This document shows positions 47,224 to 58,900 of a stretch of DNA of 64,000 bases, one piece after another. The position numbers and the translations under genes are program-made. The stretch is from Atkinsonella hypoxylon (taxonomy: Eukaryota > Ascomycota > Sordariomycetes > Hypocreales > Clavicipitaceae). The first letter of the stretch is position 1. Each line of letters begins with the position of its first letter. The notes beneath the pieces were generated by a model. That model had not been told where the DNA came from. It did no database searches and was given only the letters and a program-made list of their open reading frames with translations. Location: the NCBI GenBank assembly GCA_000729835.1, contig JFHB01000004.1, positions 124,001 to 188,000 of the forward strand, given 5' to 3'.

Positions 47224-48823
47224 TACTAGGGCTCAATTCACTATCGTTTTTAATCTCCTGTACACATATAAAAGTAACTTGGAAGAAATAGTTTTTCGTT
47301 ATTCACGAATTTTAAAATGTTCTCACTAGATAATGCGCTACAACGCGCTTAGTGCACGCTCACGGAGTACTGTGAAAGTATAACGTTGCTGGCCAGAATA
47401 GGGCATGGGCCGGGTGCTGATGGTTACTTGTGGTCAGTTAAGCTGTAGACTTTGTCGATGTCATTGGAAGAGAAGAGTCGGCTCCCCACGACAGCGACGT
47501 TAAGAATTCGGTGGCGGATATTCCTTTGTCCCAGGTGTTTGGTATTGACTACATTCGCGGCCCATTGCAACCTTGCCATATAACACAGCTCTTAGATGAT
47601 CATGTGCCAGATAAAGTCCTTTTCATGTGCCCATAGCAGGAAGCCTTCCCAGCAGACACGGCGCAACCAGGCGTTTCCGTCTCGCAAAGTGACACCCTGG
47701 TTTCCCCCCTTGCGCTCCGCGATTGTTTTAGTCTGCTTATGCCATGCATACCGTCATCGGGAACATGTCATAAGGTGGCTGGCTGTCCCTCCCTTTGCCC
47801 GCGAAGGCGAATCTCAATATAAAAAAGACCCAGCGAATTTGATATATACCTAAGAGATGCGGGTTAGAGGTCCCGTAATAGAGATGGTGTGGGACTAGCG
47901 ACCTCGGTGGTATCTTCCTGCAGGCAAAGGGATGCATGTTGTGATGACATCCTGCAGAGAGGTGTAGGATATCCTTGCTCTGTGTGATGAATGCTGCAGC
48001 AGACACATCTAACCCTGGGCCGTGGATGCACAAAAAAAAACAAGTGAAGAGTATTTCCTTTTACACGCCGTTCGTGCCGCTACTCCTGGCGCAATGGCTT
48101 GTCCTATCGATTTTCAGATTATCCATATTGAGCTTTTAGCGGCCGTTTCCTCTTATGTCGGAGTAGAACGGCCCTGATCATCGAGGCTGGACAACGAATT
48201 TCCGCATCAATTAAGCCGCATGTAGTGTATTCACTAGATCACAGGTAGAGAATCTTCTTGTTGTAACTCCATCCCTATCCCTGTACCTGTCAGATGGGCC
48301 TATGGGAAGTACGCAGGGCAGAAGACGAATGAGATGAAGCCAAATTCGCACATGAGAAGACAGGCACTTTTTTTTTGCCCCTGGTGTGACTATGGAAAAA
48401 TTGCGAAATTGTGATACAAGTGTTGAGGTACAGATATGGTATGACAAACCCCCTCCCCTCCTCCTCGAAAACCCAAAAAAAAGTAAAAGAGGAGAGGAGA
48501 GGAGAGGAGAGGAGAGCGAGGAAAGAAAGATAAAGGATGAGTATCGCTAATAATGAACTTCGGCCGTCAATACCCCAAATGAAATGTCATGCAAACATCT
48601 AGAGCAAATCATAACAGGCTGATGATTCCCCTAAATAATCAAGACGCCACATACCATTCGCCATCTACGCTAGTTACAGAAATAGTTGAGCTAGGGGATA
48701 TATGTCAAGGCATAGGTCATGGATACCGGATATGTTGATTATATATATAAATTGACGTTGTCGGTAAACGCATTATATGTTGTTCTGGATTCGACATTGA
48801 AGATCGGGGGCTCGATTTTCCTG

Positions 48824-51003
48824 TCAGAGGTTCTCATCAACAGCGTTTCCCGAGCCTGCCGATTTGTTCTTGCATTTAGACCTAAAGAAGTCGCCCAGAG
48901 CATTACTGACACTCTGAGAGCGCCTATGTGTATTATCAAACCCACGGGGGCCGTTAACCTCTGAGTTTCCTTGACGTCGGGGAAGCCGAGTTTCAGAGGT
49001 CGATAGTGGTGTATATTCCGAAGATGCAGAGTTGTCCTCACTTTCATCATTGAAAAAAAGGCTAGCTCGTATGCTGGATCGAATGCGTCTCAGGGATGAC
49101 CTATGAGATGATGCAGTGTCACTATCCCGTAAGAAAGCGTCCTTCATAACTGTAGTAACAGTTGATAATAATGGAGACGGAGATATAAAGCCCTTCGAAT
49201 GATGATGGCTATTAGTACGAGAAACCCCAATACTGGGACGGGGAGTTGCCGGTGGGTTTGAGGGATATAGCAGAGCCACTCCTGGATCATGTATCGGCGT
49301 CGTGGCGTTGGAATTCCCTGGTATTGACATTTCAACTGACTCTGCTGTTGAGTCGGTAAGCATCGTCGTTCTAATACCAGGGGGTGGTGATGACGAGCTT
49401 GAACACGATTCTTGCCAAGGGTCTTGGGCCATTGTTACAGCAGGCTCGAACCCGATCAAATGTTGGGAGTTTTCTGATGCCTTTCGAACCAAGACCGAAT
49501 CATCCGCTTTATGTACTGGGGGTTCTGACTTGATAGTTTCTGCGAAGCTTACCCGTGATATTCTACTAGATCGTCGAGACCGGGGTTTCGGTGACGCAGA
49601 CTCCTGAGGTTCTCGCGGAACTGTTGCCTCCTCGTGCCTACTCAAGCTGATATTCTTGTCTACACCCTCAATATCAAACAGGAGATCTTCTTCGTCATTG
49701 TCTTTCTGCTGCCGGCCGCTAGTGATTAAAAACACTCCGAAGAATGTAAGAAGACATCCACCCATAAAACATGCAGCTTGTTTTGGTGTAGTCTTTTCGA
49801 AGTCGCGGTACAAAATAGCGCTGCCTAGAATAACACACAGCGTAAAAAGTACGAATTGGATGGGTATGACCTGGGTGGAGTCGAATCGTTGAAGGGCTCT
49901 GTTGACATATCGAATTTGCATAATTGCAGTAACAAGAAGAATGAATATGAGGGCATATGTTACTGGAGTTGTGAAAGCTCTCCAGAGAGTCGATGACAGC
50001 ATAGACGAGACGCCTTTCGTCGCCAACGCCGTGTATCCACCTACATTGCTTCACGTTAGCAATGGGCTTTTTGTAGTGTGAGATACCATTACGTACCGAA
50101 TAGCCCTACAAGGCCTAAATCGATTAGGATTGTCCGTCGACCATATCTACTGCTCGCCCACAGTAACGCTATAATCAAGAAGATAGTGACACTCAGGTAG
50201 ATCTCGAATTCCATCGTCGTGATAGCATCCCATACGTCATGAGGTTCGAGCTTTGTCTCTTCTTGATTAGCGCTGAGAACAACAGTCACGACCCCTGCCA
50301 CTGCAATTACAACACCCCAGAAGTCCCTGACGCGAAATAGTTCGTGGAACATAACTGGGGCGATGATGCAGTTCGATATCAGCGCCACTACACCTAATGG
50401 CGATACAATCGACGCTGGAGCAAAACCATATGCAAGGAAGTTGCCCATCTCGCCGACAGTGATAAGAACCTGACCCAGCCACCAGTATGGAGATCGCAAA
50501 TAATTTGATGCAGCTATGTCTGGACCGCCATTAACATCTTCGTCGACTTTACTTGTAGTCGACTGGAATGATGGGGCCAACGTGTCAGTCGTGTGGCCAT
50601 AGGGCTCGTCTTGCACGGAGTCCGTCGAGACTTTGTGGTGACAAGCACTCCCGGCTTTATTTCTAGTACTGCAATTGTGTACATTTGCGTTCGCGGAAAT
50701 GGTTCCGTACGATGCGCCATTGCTATTGACTTGAGCTCGCTTTGACAATGCGCGTATCCTTTGGTTTACTCGTACGCGTTCCTTGTGAAGTCGACTATGG
50801 GCATATCGCTGAACATTGAGGGCTAGAGCAATGAGGGCATTGCCAACGATAGCTGTAACAATACCGATGAGTGATGACCATTCTTCCAGGACCTTGCCAG
50901 GGTCGGTTGGAGCTGCAGTTTTGGTCGGGATGATAGCAGCCGACGTCACCGTGTTCGAATAGATCGTTGTAGACCTCAAAGGTCCCGTCGTGTCCGTGGC
51001 CAT
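48824..51003 (-). CDS. NIPA-type (DUF803) magnesium transporter family membrane protein
   Basis: Exons 51003-50097 and 50040-48824 join through a 56-bp GT-AG intron to 707 residues. The first helix lies near residues 36-58 (LIGIVTAIVGNALIALALNV), then a hydrophilic insert of about 120 residues, then a run of eight or so membrane helices including YWWLGQVLITVGEMGNFLAY, SIVSPLGVVALISNCIIAPV and FWGVVIAVAGVVTVVLSA. These blocks are the core of the NIPA family, within the drug/metabolite transporter superfamily. Animal members move Mg2+; substrate here is inferred. After the last helix (CFMGGCLLTFFGVFLITSG) is a Ser-rich cytosolic tail of about 250 residues. The intron cuts the GLFGGYTALATKG segment between two helices, so treating the halves as separate genes would be wrong. 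The first ATG at 51003 is used; the codon before it is TTG. Confidence 0.9.
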
Positions 51004-52244
51004 CAAAAGCTTCTCTGGGGAGAGTATTCAGACCGCAGAAGCAGTCGCGTGAGAGTCTGAGAGTCGAGATGGATGCTCTGACGGTCTGAGGTTGCGTCTG
51101 ACCTCGGAAATGCGACCGGTCCAGACCATCGAGTAGCAGGGACCAAGAGCTTGACACAGAGAGTGATGCTTTGGCTCGACCCAGCAAAACATGACATGTC
51201 AATGTAATATAAATTCGACAGGCAGGGACGACAGAACTCGTCGTGAGAGGTTTGGGCGACGGCTTGGCGTTGATGTTTTGATTATACCGCATCTTGCGCC
51301 TCGACATACCGACAGATTCATCCCCACATCCATCGGCAAACGCTTCGTCACGCACGCTAATTGCGCCAGCCCGTCATACTCCGTATTCTGATCTTCCGTT
51401 GCGCATCCCTTTAACAGTCGTAAGGCCTCAGGCGGGTTGCGGGCAAGGATGTGGGCCAATCAAGACAAGGCCAAATATGTAATAGAAGTGCTAACAGTTT
51501 CCCTCTGTACAAAAAGGTACATTGCTCATATCTCAGCCCCAGCGCTATTGTTGAGGTTCAGAGATACCTGGCATGTATCGGAAAAGGTGTGGACCCGTGA
51601 CCCGCCTGAGGCCTTACGACTGTTAAAGGGATGCGCAACTCTGGCTAGTGGAGACCTCTAATTACACGGATGTGCTCAGTTGGCCGGATCAAACGGTTCA
51701 GTAGTTAACTGGCCATTGGCCCTGGGCCAGAAGGTTGGATCAACTACAAATTACATCGCAGCAGCATGAACGAGTATCCAGTTTTCGCCATTGACAAGAC
51801 AGTATCTTGAATATATGGAGTTTTAGGTTCTACACTGTAATAATTAAATTACCATTCCCGGTACCTATGTACGAAGCACGGACGTACATGACGTAGCGAA
51901 CTGATATTACCAGACATAACATGGCTATTATTGAGGTGGCAATTACACAGTATCTGCTTCAACACCACACGGTACCTTGTGGTTTCTATTCCCTTCCGCA
52001 TTGCGTCACACAGCCTTGCCTTTCCGTGCTTAGCCATTATATCACTATCTATTTTCTATAAGCAACCAAGCAGTCTCTGGCGTCGTTTACCTTCTTCGAT
52101 ATCCACCTCACTTCAAGCGACTCTAATTGAATATTCGAAGTAACTTCCTTTCAGCAGGTTTTGGGATTCCCGTTGGCCTAGAAGCTTTCGCAACAGCAGT
52201 TCTCGGAGGTGTAGCCGTTTTTTCCGTTGGCCATAGTCCCGAAC
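51004..52244. promoter_or_regulatory. Divergent intergenic region, NIPA gene (-) / 52.2-kb gene (+)
   Basis: This 1.24-kb gap includes a perfect inverted-repeat pair (51398-51639) listed separately. Between about 52155 and 52235 an open frame without ATG reads as a hydrophobic stretch (LEAFATAVLGGVAVFSVG) in a different frame from the gene at 52245; I could not link it by a plausible splice. Confidence 0.5.
51398..51639. repeat. Fold-back structure: perfect 40-bp inverted repeats, 162-bp spacer
   Basis: Bases 51398-51437 are exactly complementary, in reverse order, to 51600-51639 over all 40 positions; pairing stops at the next base on each side. The arms contain CGTAAGGCCTCAGGCGGG and its complement. 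Both arms therefore give the same short peptide frame on opposite strands, which is how they can be spotted. The spacer has no symmetry or coding potential I can see. The form is that of a MITE or fold-back element, or of an inverted local duplication. No target-site duplication was evident directly outside the arms. Confidence 0.85.
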
Positions 52245-53174
52245 ATGGAGGTGCAACTCTCCAAAGAGCAAAGAAACATGGGCCTCGATTCCATCATCTC
52301 ATCTCCTTCTTACTCACCGCTGGCACTTCGTCACCTACCACAACCAGTCCCCAATGATCTGTCCTCGGAGCTGGACGCCCGAATCTTCACGTTTCAGGAT
52401 GCTTTTGAAGACCTTATCGTAGCATCCAAAGGACAGGAGTTGCCAGATATAGAAACCCGATATCAACAACGAAAACTGCTCAGGGATATGTTTCCTTCAG
52501 GGGAGCCGAGTTGGTTCTGGCTGCGTCGACTTGAATCTCAAGGCCTCGTTAGACGGCCTGACCCATTTACATCCGTGACAATGCATCAACCAGACTGGTC
52601 CACCTTCCGTGAGGAGCTTGCCCGAATGGCTGAAACTGCTTGGAGTCATGCCAACAATGGATATAAGGGGGAAGACGTGAGCTCGAGTGGTTTCTTTGAA
52701 GATATTGGCAGGGCCTTCAGAGCTTTGGAACGAGGCTTTTTCGGAGAACGCAGAAGCGGGGACACCTCAGCCATAGTCGGAAGAACTGAGCAACATGACG
52801 GACCTGAAAATTTTGATGAGTTTTTCTCTCGTATTTCATCAGATTTTAAAGAGCGGCCATCATCCTGGGATACGTTTTTCAGAACTATGACCAGGGACGA
52901 TAACGCAGACATGGGTCGTGAAAATAACTCGCTCCAGATTGACAAGGATGATAAACGTGTCGTGACTACCGAGAATGAGTACATTGACCGCTTTGGCTAC
53001 CTACACAAGACTATTACTCGCAAGACTCTGGACGCGGATGGACAGGAAGTAGGGTCGGTAACACGTGTCACAATTCGACCAGCGGACAAGCATATAAATA
53101 ACGGTGACGGAGGAGGAAGCGACCGCCCGAATGATGTAAAGGGGTCAAAAGGGGTAAATTGGTTCTGGAAATGA
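52245..53174 (+). CDS. Unrecognised fungal protein, 309 residues
   Basis: A single exon, opening at the first ATG after an in-frame stop at 52212. No signal peptide or membrane helix is clear. The protein is hydrophilic and acidic, with amphipathic segments rich in Phe and Trp (SWFWLRRLESQGLVRR, FEDIGRAFRALERGFFG, SSWDTFFRTMTRD). The last ordered block, ENEYIDRFGYLHKTITRKTLD then GSVTRVTIRP, reads like a pair of beta strands. A weak resemblance in layout to the fungal mitochondrial membrane protein Mpm1 came to mind but I could not substantiate it. The tail ends NWFWK after a Gly/Asp linker. It is convergent with NOP4 and divergent from the NIPA gene. A downstream Met (residue 18, MGLDSIISS) is an alternative start. 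Confidence 0.65.
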   Translation: MEVQLSKEQRNMGLDSIISSPSYSPLALRHLPQPVPNDLSSELDARIFTFQDAFEDLIVASKGQELPDIETRYQQRKLLRDMFPSGEPSWFWLRRLESQGLVRRPDPFTSVTMHQPDWSTFREELARMAETAWSHANNGYKGEDVSSSGFFEDIGRAFRALERGFFGERRSGDTSAIVGRTEQHDGPENFDEFFSRISSDFKERPSSWDTFFRTMTRDDNADMGRENNSLQIDKDDKRVVTTENEYIDRFGYLHKTITRKTLDADGQEVGSVTRVTIRPADKHINNGDGGGSDRPNDVKGSKGVNWFWK

Positions 53175-53391
53175 ATGGGATCTTGGAACCTCAGTGAGGC
53201 GGCATCCTTATGACTGGCAAGGTAGATTAACTCCACTCAGCATCAAAGCAATTCGTCGTTCACTCATACAAAATTGTTCATCAATGAGACGCAATCAGGC
53301 CAGAGTGCAGCAGCAATCCGTATAGTGGAAGTCTTGCTATTCCCTGCAGAATATTTTCGTATACTTACGACTACGCAGTCATGCTATGCTT

Positions 53392-55551
53392 TTAATGCTT
53401 ACTCCTTGCATTTGCCTTCTTCTTCCTCGTCAGTCTCTTCCTTGCGATAAGCCTCTGCTTCATGGTTTCCGCTTTGTCCTGCTTAGGCGCGTCGGCAGCC
53501 TCTACTTCTCGCTCTTGACCATTATTATTGACTCTGGCTGGTCTAGCGCTTCCATTTTCTTGCTTTTGGCGCATTCTTCCCACGCTCGGAGAAGCTCTCA
53601 ATCCAGTAATATTCCGTTCTTGGGATATTTGAGCCGACTTCTCCTCGGCAGCACGGCGCCTTTGAACGACATTCGCATTTTCTATAGCGAACTCCACCAC
53701 CAACCGCTGTTTTCTCCCGTTGTCTTCTTGCAATTGATGGCCATTCAAATACCGCAAACCCATCAGTGCCCAATGATGGGATGTATACTCGATAAAACCG
53801 TATCCTCGACTTCTACCAGCACTATTCTTTTCATCAACCTTGGAGCCTTGGTTGCTTTCGAACACTACTTTGGCCTGGCGTACGATTCCTTTTCCTTTGA
53901 GCTTTCGCTGACGTTCCTTTTCCTTGGCGTCCTTTCCATCTCGGGCGTTCTCCTCTTTTGAAAGAGGTTGACGACGACCCTCCTTCACGTCAGTTGCAAA
54001 ACCAACTATAGCCTTCCTCGCTAATTCCTTAAGTTCTTTTGAACCAATGTTGCGAGGTATATTCCTCAATGCCAGACGTGTCAAGGATATATGTAGACTA
54101 GGGTTGCTTTGAACCAATTTCTTCCGCTGGGCAGCACTGGCTTGTCGCATCTGAATCTCAGAAGGACTCAATAAATCATACAATGGAGATCCGCGGTTGA
54201 TAGCGCCTTCGGAGAGCAGGTAAAGCCTGCGCTTATCCCTCTCTCGCCGTATTGCAAGCGAATTATCAGCAAGGTTGGCTGCCTCCGCCTTGTTGACAGC
54301 TTGCGTGACGTGTAGGAGACGCCCATCTAATGTGTATCTTCCCGTTGGATCAGCATTTTCATCCATGAGGAGGGATGGTTTGGAGCCAGCGCTCGCAGCT
54401 GCAGGACGGGGTGCTTCTTTGATACAGATTTTGGCATCTACTTCACGCATAAAGCAGACAAATCCAGTGCCTGCCGCCTTTTCCGTGACCTTATCAATAA
54501 CAACCCGAGCATACCTTACAGGGCCAAAACGGGAGAAAAATCCTCTTAGTTGTTCATCAGTCGTGGTGAAGGGAAGATTGCGAATGAAGACGGTGGAGGC
54601 GTTGTCGTTAATCTTCTTAGGAGAAGATTGTTTGTTTATCTCCATTTCATCTTCCTCCTCCTCTTCATCCTGCATGTTTTGCATGTGATTCTTCATAAAA
54701 TTCTCCAAGTCCTCGTCCAGTTGTGCGTCATGCTCCGCCAAAGCTTCTCCATTGTTCTCGGCGGATGTCTCGTCATCTTCGTCAGGTGGCTCTTCGGTCT
54801 GGTCGAGTTCAGACACTTCATCTTGCCTCTCATGATCATGTTCCTTCTCTTGCTGCTCCTCCCAAGTCTTCTTATCCACAGCCCAATCCACAGCTAATGT
54901 ACGACCATCAATTTCCTTTCCATTAACACCTTCAACAGCTTTTTCAGCATTTTTCCTCCCGCGAATTGTCACGAAACCGAAACCTCTGAGTTTTCCGTTC
55001 TGTTGAGGTAAATCGGCGTACTTTACTTTGCCATAGCTCCTAAAAAGCTGAGAAAGCTGTTCCGACGTCTTTATGGTCCAAGGTAAATTTCGGATGATGA
55101 GTTTTGGTGGTTTCTGGGCTTCCTCCCGAGCTCGTTTCGAGGACGCGGCTTCTTTAATGGCTTCAGCCGAGCTTCGTTTTCGCCGTTCAGCTATATCAAT
55201 GCGGATACGTTTTCCATTCCACTCCGCCTTATCCAGAGTGTTCTTTGCAGCGATAGCATCATCGGCATCTGCTAACGTGACGAAGCCATAACCTCTCGAT
55301 TCCTTGGTCTTTTGATCCACAACCACAACGGCATGTTTCACAGGGAAGTGCTGCGAGAAAAAGTCGGCAAGTGATTCATTAGTGGTCTCAATCGGAAGTG
55401 AGCGGACAAATAGGGACCGGCGCTCCTCTAATCGTGCCTTCTTTGAAGACTTAAGGACTTCAATTCCAGTATCTTCGATTGTCAATGTTGTCGGTTCGCC
55501 GACCTCGGACCATTGTCTTTTGCGCTCATTGGTGAATGAGCTCAATCCCAT
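53392..55551 (-). CDS. NOP4: Nucleolar RNA-binding ribosome-biogenesis protein Nop4 (RBM28 homologue)
   Basis: A single exon encodes 719 residues with four RRM domains, as in yeast Nop4. RRM1 is at about 47-124 (SLFVRSLPIETTNESL and RGYGFVTLADADDA). RRM2 is at about 150-225 (KLIIRNLPWTIKTSEQL and RGFGFVTIRGRKNA). An acidic linker with EEEEEDEMEI follows. RRM3 is at about 318-430 (STVFIRNLPFTTTDEQLRGF and AAGTGFVCF). RRM4 is at about 490-630 (LTRLALRNIP and RGYGFIEYTSHHWAL), with a charged insert. The C-terminus is strongly basic. Nop4 binds pre-rRNA in the nucleolus and is needed for 27S processing and 60S assembly. The frame is open upstream of the ATG at 55551 to a TTG but without another ATG. 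It shares a 406-bp promoter with YCG1. Confidence 0.92.
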   Translation of the reverse strand: MGLSSFTNERKRQWSEVGEPTTLTIEDTGIEVLKSSKKARLEERRSLFVRSLPIETTNESLADFFSQHFPVKHAVVVVDQKTKESRGYGFVTLADADDAIAAKNTLDKAEWNGKRIRIDIAERRKRSSAEAIKEAASSKRAREEAQKPPKLIIRNLPWTIKTSEQLSQLFRSYGKVKYADLPQQNGKLRGFGFVTIRGRKNAEKAVEGVNGKEIDGRTLAVDWAVDKKTWEEQQEKEHDHERQDEVSELDQTEEPPDEDDETSAENNGEALAEHDAQLDEDLENFMKNHMQNMQDEEEEEDEMEINKQSSPKKINDNASTVFIRNLPFTTTDEQLRGFFSRFGPVRYARVVIDKVTEKAAGTGFVCFMREVDAKICIKEAPRPAAASAGSKPSLLMDENADPTGRYTLDGRLLHVTQAVNKAEAANLADNSLAIRRERDKRRLYLLSEGAINRGSPLYDLLSPSEIQMRQASAAQRKKLVQSNPSLHISLTRLALRNIPRNIGSKELKELARKAIVGFATDVKEGRRQPLSKEENARDGKDAKEKERQRKLKGKGIVRQAKVVFESNQGSKVDEKNSAGRSRGYGFIEYTSHHWALMGLRYLNGHQLQEDNGRKQRLVVEFAIENANVVQRRRAAEEKSAQISQERNITGLRASPSVGRMRQKQENGSARPARVNNNGQEREVEAADAPKQDKAETMKQRLIARKRLTRKKKANARSKH

Positions 55552-55957
55552 TGTGAATAGGTCCCCAAATGCACGCCTGCATTTAGCAAAAATATAATTC
55601 AAAGATATTATTAATCAAGCACCTCGAACTGAATCAATTGGTTCGGTGACTACCTCCTCACTTGCCAACAAAAAAAAAGTTGTAGCAGAACGGACAAGGT
55701 CCACTAATATGTTATCTTATCGCACGTGATGCACGGAAGCCTCCTCATTGGGGCACGTGGGCAAACAACGTTTCAGTCTAACCATATCTGAAACATTGTT
55801 GATATTTCAACGCGGTTGCACGTTACTATGCGCCCCGCCTAGACAAAGTACCTGGGAATCATTCATAATAGAGCGGCCACCAATGTCAGCAACTGCATAT
55901 TATCGTATAACGACACATTAAAGGCGGACTCGGATTTTAGCCGTTTTCAAATTGAAA
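55552..55957. promoter_or_regulatory. Bidirectional promoter, NOP4 (-) / YCG1 (+)
   Basis: Only 406 bp separate the two start codons. Two CACGTG boxes lie in its middle. The flanks are AT-leaning. Confidence 0.65.
55723..55759. promoter_or_regulatory. Paired CACGTG (E-box / Cbf1-type) sites
   Basis: CACGTG occurs at 55723-55728 and 55754-55759, start to start 31 bp, about three helical turns. Read on the minus strand the first is ATCACGTGCG, matching the Cbf1 preference RTCACRTG. The second is GCACGTGGG, closer to a Pho4/bHLH type. Binding is inferred from the motif only. Confidence 0.55.
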
Positions 55958-58900
55958 ATGCCCTCACAAGTCCCCGGCCGATCGGCCAGAAAGTCAACTG
56001 CAACAAGAAAACAGTCAAATGCAACTTTGAACTCTCGTGGGTCAGTTGCATCGCGCGCATCTTCGGTCTCGGTTGAATATGTCGATACGCCAGAAAATGC
56101 ATTAAGGACGAAAATATGCACAATATTTCGCGATGCCCAGCGCACAACTGCAACACATCGAAAGCTCGCCGTAAATTTACGCAAAATTCATGAATGCTGC
56201 TGTTACGAAGCTGCCCAACATACAGGCGCCACTCAGAATGAGTTTGACGAGGCGGCCTTTAATCGAGAATTCGTGCGATGTGTCTTGAGAATCATGCCGG
56301 TCAAAAAATCCGAAAATGCGGGCGAAAAATGCATTCGATTTGTCGGCTTCTATCTGCGTCATGCGCACGATGAGGATAACGAGATCCTCGGAGATGTCGA
56401 GGCAGACACAAGTCTTATGCCTGAAACACCAAGTACCAGACTCACTTCAGAGATTCTCGAGGAAGTCGTCCTATTGATGACAGCCAAAGACAAATTCGTC
56501 AGATATCGATCCACACAGCTTGTTTCTCAGATTATAAACTCGCTAGACGCTCTTGACGACGATCTCTTTCAAAAGCTACGCCATGGGCTGCTCAAGAGAA
56601 TCCGTGACAAAGAGGCTATGGTGCGATGCCAGGCAGTTCTTGGCCTTGGCCGTCTTGCGGGTAATGTGGCTGAAGGTTGCACGAACTCAGAGGATAGCGA
56701 TGGCGATCAAGGCACTGATCTGCTAGGAAGGCTTTTGGAGGTTATGCAGAATGACCCCAGCGCCGAGGTGCGGCGCTCCCTCCTCGTAAATCTTCCGATT
56801 CTTCCAAATACTTTGCCCTTCCTGCTAGAGAGAGCCCGAGACCAAGACCCTGCCACCCGCAGAGCAGTCTACGCACGTCTATTGCCTGCATTAGGTGACT
56901 TCAGGCACCTATCTCTCTCAATGAGGGAGAAGCTTCTCCGATGGGGACTCCGTGATAGGGATGAGAACGTTCGAAAAGCCGCAGGAAGACTCTTCAGAGA
57001 ACGATGGATCGCAGATTGTGCCGGTGTCTCTCAGCAAGACGATGAGATCTCGACAGAAGCACCACCGGTCAGCTTTGAAGGATTGCTCGAACTACTGGAG
57101 CGAATCGATGTTATCAACTCAGGCGGCAAGAATGGTGTTGCTCTTGAAGCAATGCATGGCTTCTGGGAGGGCAGACCCGATTATAGGGATGCTGTCACTT
57201 TGGACGATCACTTTTGGGAAACGCTCTCTGCGGAATCTGTCTTTCTGGCCCGAAGCTTCAATGATTTTTGCCGAAGTGCGGGTGACGGGCGATACGAGTC
57301 GCTGGTGGAAGAAAAACTACCTGAAGTGACAAAGCTTGCATTCTATCTAGACCGTTATATGCACGCTCTCGTTGAAGCTCTTAAGAGGGTCAAGCAACAA
57401 GGTGCTGAGACGGAAGAAGAAGAAGAAGAAGAAGAAGAAGAAGAAGAAGAGCAGACCATCGAGCAAGAATTCATTGTCGAACAACTGCTTCATATCGCCT
57501 TCACGCTGGATTATACTGACGAAGTCGGCCGAAGAAAGATGTTCACTTTGCTACGACAGTCCTTATCTATCCCAGACCTCCCGGATGAAATAACAAAGCT
57601 CACTGTGGAGGTGCTGCAGTATATCTGTGCTCCAGATGCAGCTGGTGAACGCGAATTTTGCAGCATTGTGCTCGAGTCCGTAGCAGATGTTCATGACACG
57701 ATTGTCGATGACCCCCCACAGTACGATGCTGATGAAAGCTTTCATTCTGCCAAGTCAGAATTGAGTCGTGAGAGTACTCCCTTCAATGAGACTAAGCCTG
57801 GCCAGAGCATGGAACTCAGCGAGGAGGACGCTCAAGAGAAGGCGGTCAGAGAGATTGTAGTCAACATGAAGTGCTTGCACATTGTTCAATGCATGCTGAC
57901 ACACGTTGCGGGAAATCTGAAAGATAACCCTGATCTGGTGTCGATGCTGAACAATCTCGTGGTTCCCGCAGTGCGAAGCCACGAAGCGCCAGTACGAGAA
58001 AGAGGTCTTATGTGCCTTGGTTTGTGCGCTTTGCTAGATCGGTCACTGGCTGAAGAAAATTTGGGACTATTCATCCACTTCTTCAACAAAGGGCATACCG
58101 CATTACAGATCACGGCATTGCATATTTTGACGGATATACTCAACGTCCATGGCCCCCATCTCATGTCATCTACTCCTGGGCTGATGAAAGTGTACATCAA
58201 GGCCGTTAAAGGAGGATCAAAAGCCCCTGAAGTCCAAGCTGCCGCGGTTTTGGCTGCATCGAAGCTGCTGCTTGGCAGAGTTGTGAATGAAGAAGAAGCA
58301 TGCGAGGAGCTGTTGAAGGCTCTTGTAGTCGCTTACTTTGACCCAACTTCTTCGACAAACCAACCCGTCAGACAGGCATTGAACTACTCCCTTCCTGTGT
58401 TCTGCTACTCTCGCGCAGCCAATCAAGATCTCATGAGAGCCATCTCCTTACAAACTTTACATTCTTTGCTCAATTTGCGAGAAGGACTGGATGATGATGA
58501 AATCGACGTAGAAGAAGACATGGTTAGTATGACGACGATTGGTGCTTGTCTTGTTGATTGGACTGATCCACGCAAATGCTATGTGCCTGGTGCTACCTTA
58601 GACTCCGAGAAGAAGAACATCAATGGCGATGTTCACCTTAAATTCGGACAGGACATCCTTGAGAGATTGCGAAGCAATATCAGCAGTGAGTGTATCTGTG
58701 TATTCCGATGTCTATTAAAATGTCAACTAATGGGAAATCCAGAGGAGGAGAAGAAACTAGTAGCCGGCTTACTCGGCAAGCTCTACGTCTCACCAGCCTC
58801 ATCAGAAACCAAGATTCGCGACTTGTATGCTGCTGTCAGTCAGGCCGTTGAAGATGGTCTTGTTAGCGACGCAACCAGCCGCAACTCGCTGTATAAGATC

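Larger units (their letters stand above)
42008..48823. other. 6.8-kb gene-poor region with repeat relics
   Basis: No frame longer than about 140 codons and no recognisable domain was found. The left part (about 42740-43740) carries the direct repeats, 13-bp inverted repeats and hairpin listed separately. There are homopolymer runs near 43010, 44042-44089 and 45476-45505, an 11-bp tandem array at 46723, a GAGGA-type repeat near 48485-48515, and two or more CCTAGGTA palindromes. AT-rich patches (43140-43320, 45590-45800) look decayed. The right end is the 3' region of the NIPA gene. I interpret the whole as accumulated, degenerated transposon debris. Confidence 0.5.

Noticed and set aside
52127..52243. 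Hydrophobic frame LEAFATAVLGGVAVFSVG as N-terminus of the 52.2-kb protein
   Set aside because: It is in another frame with no ATG and no credible intron to connect it.
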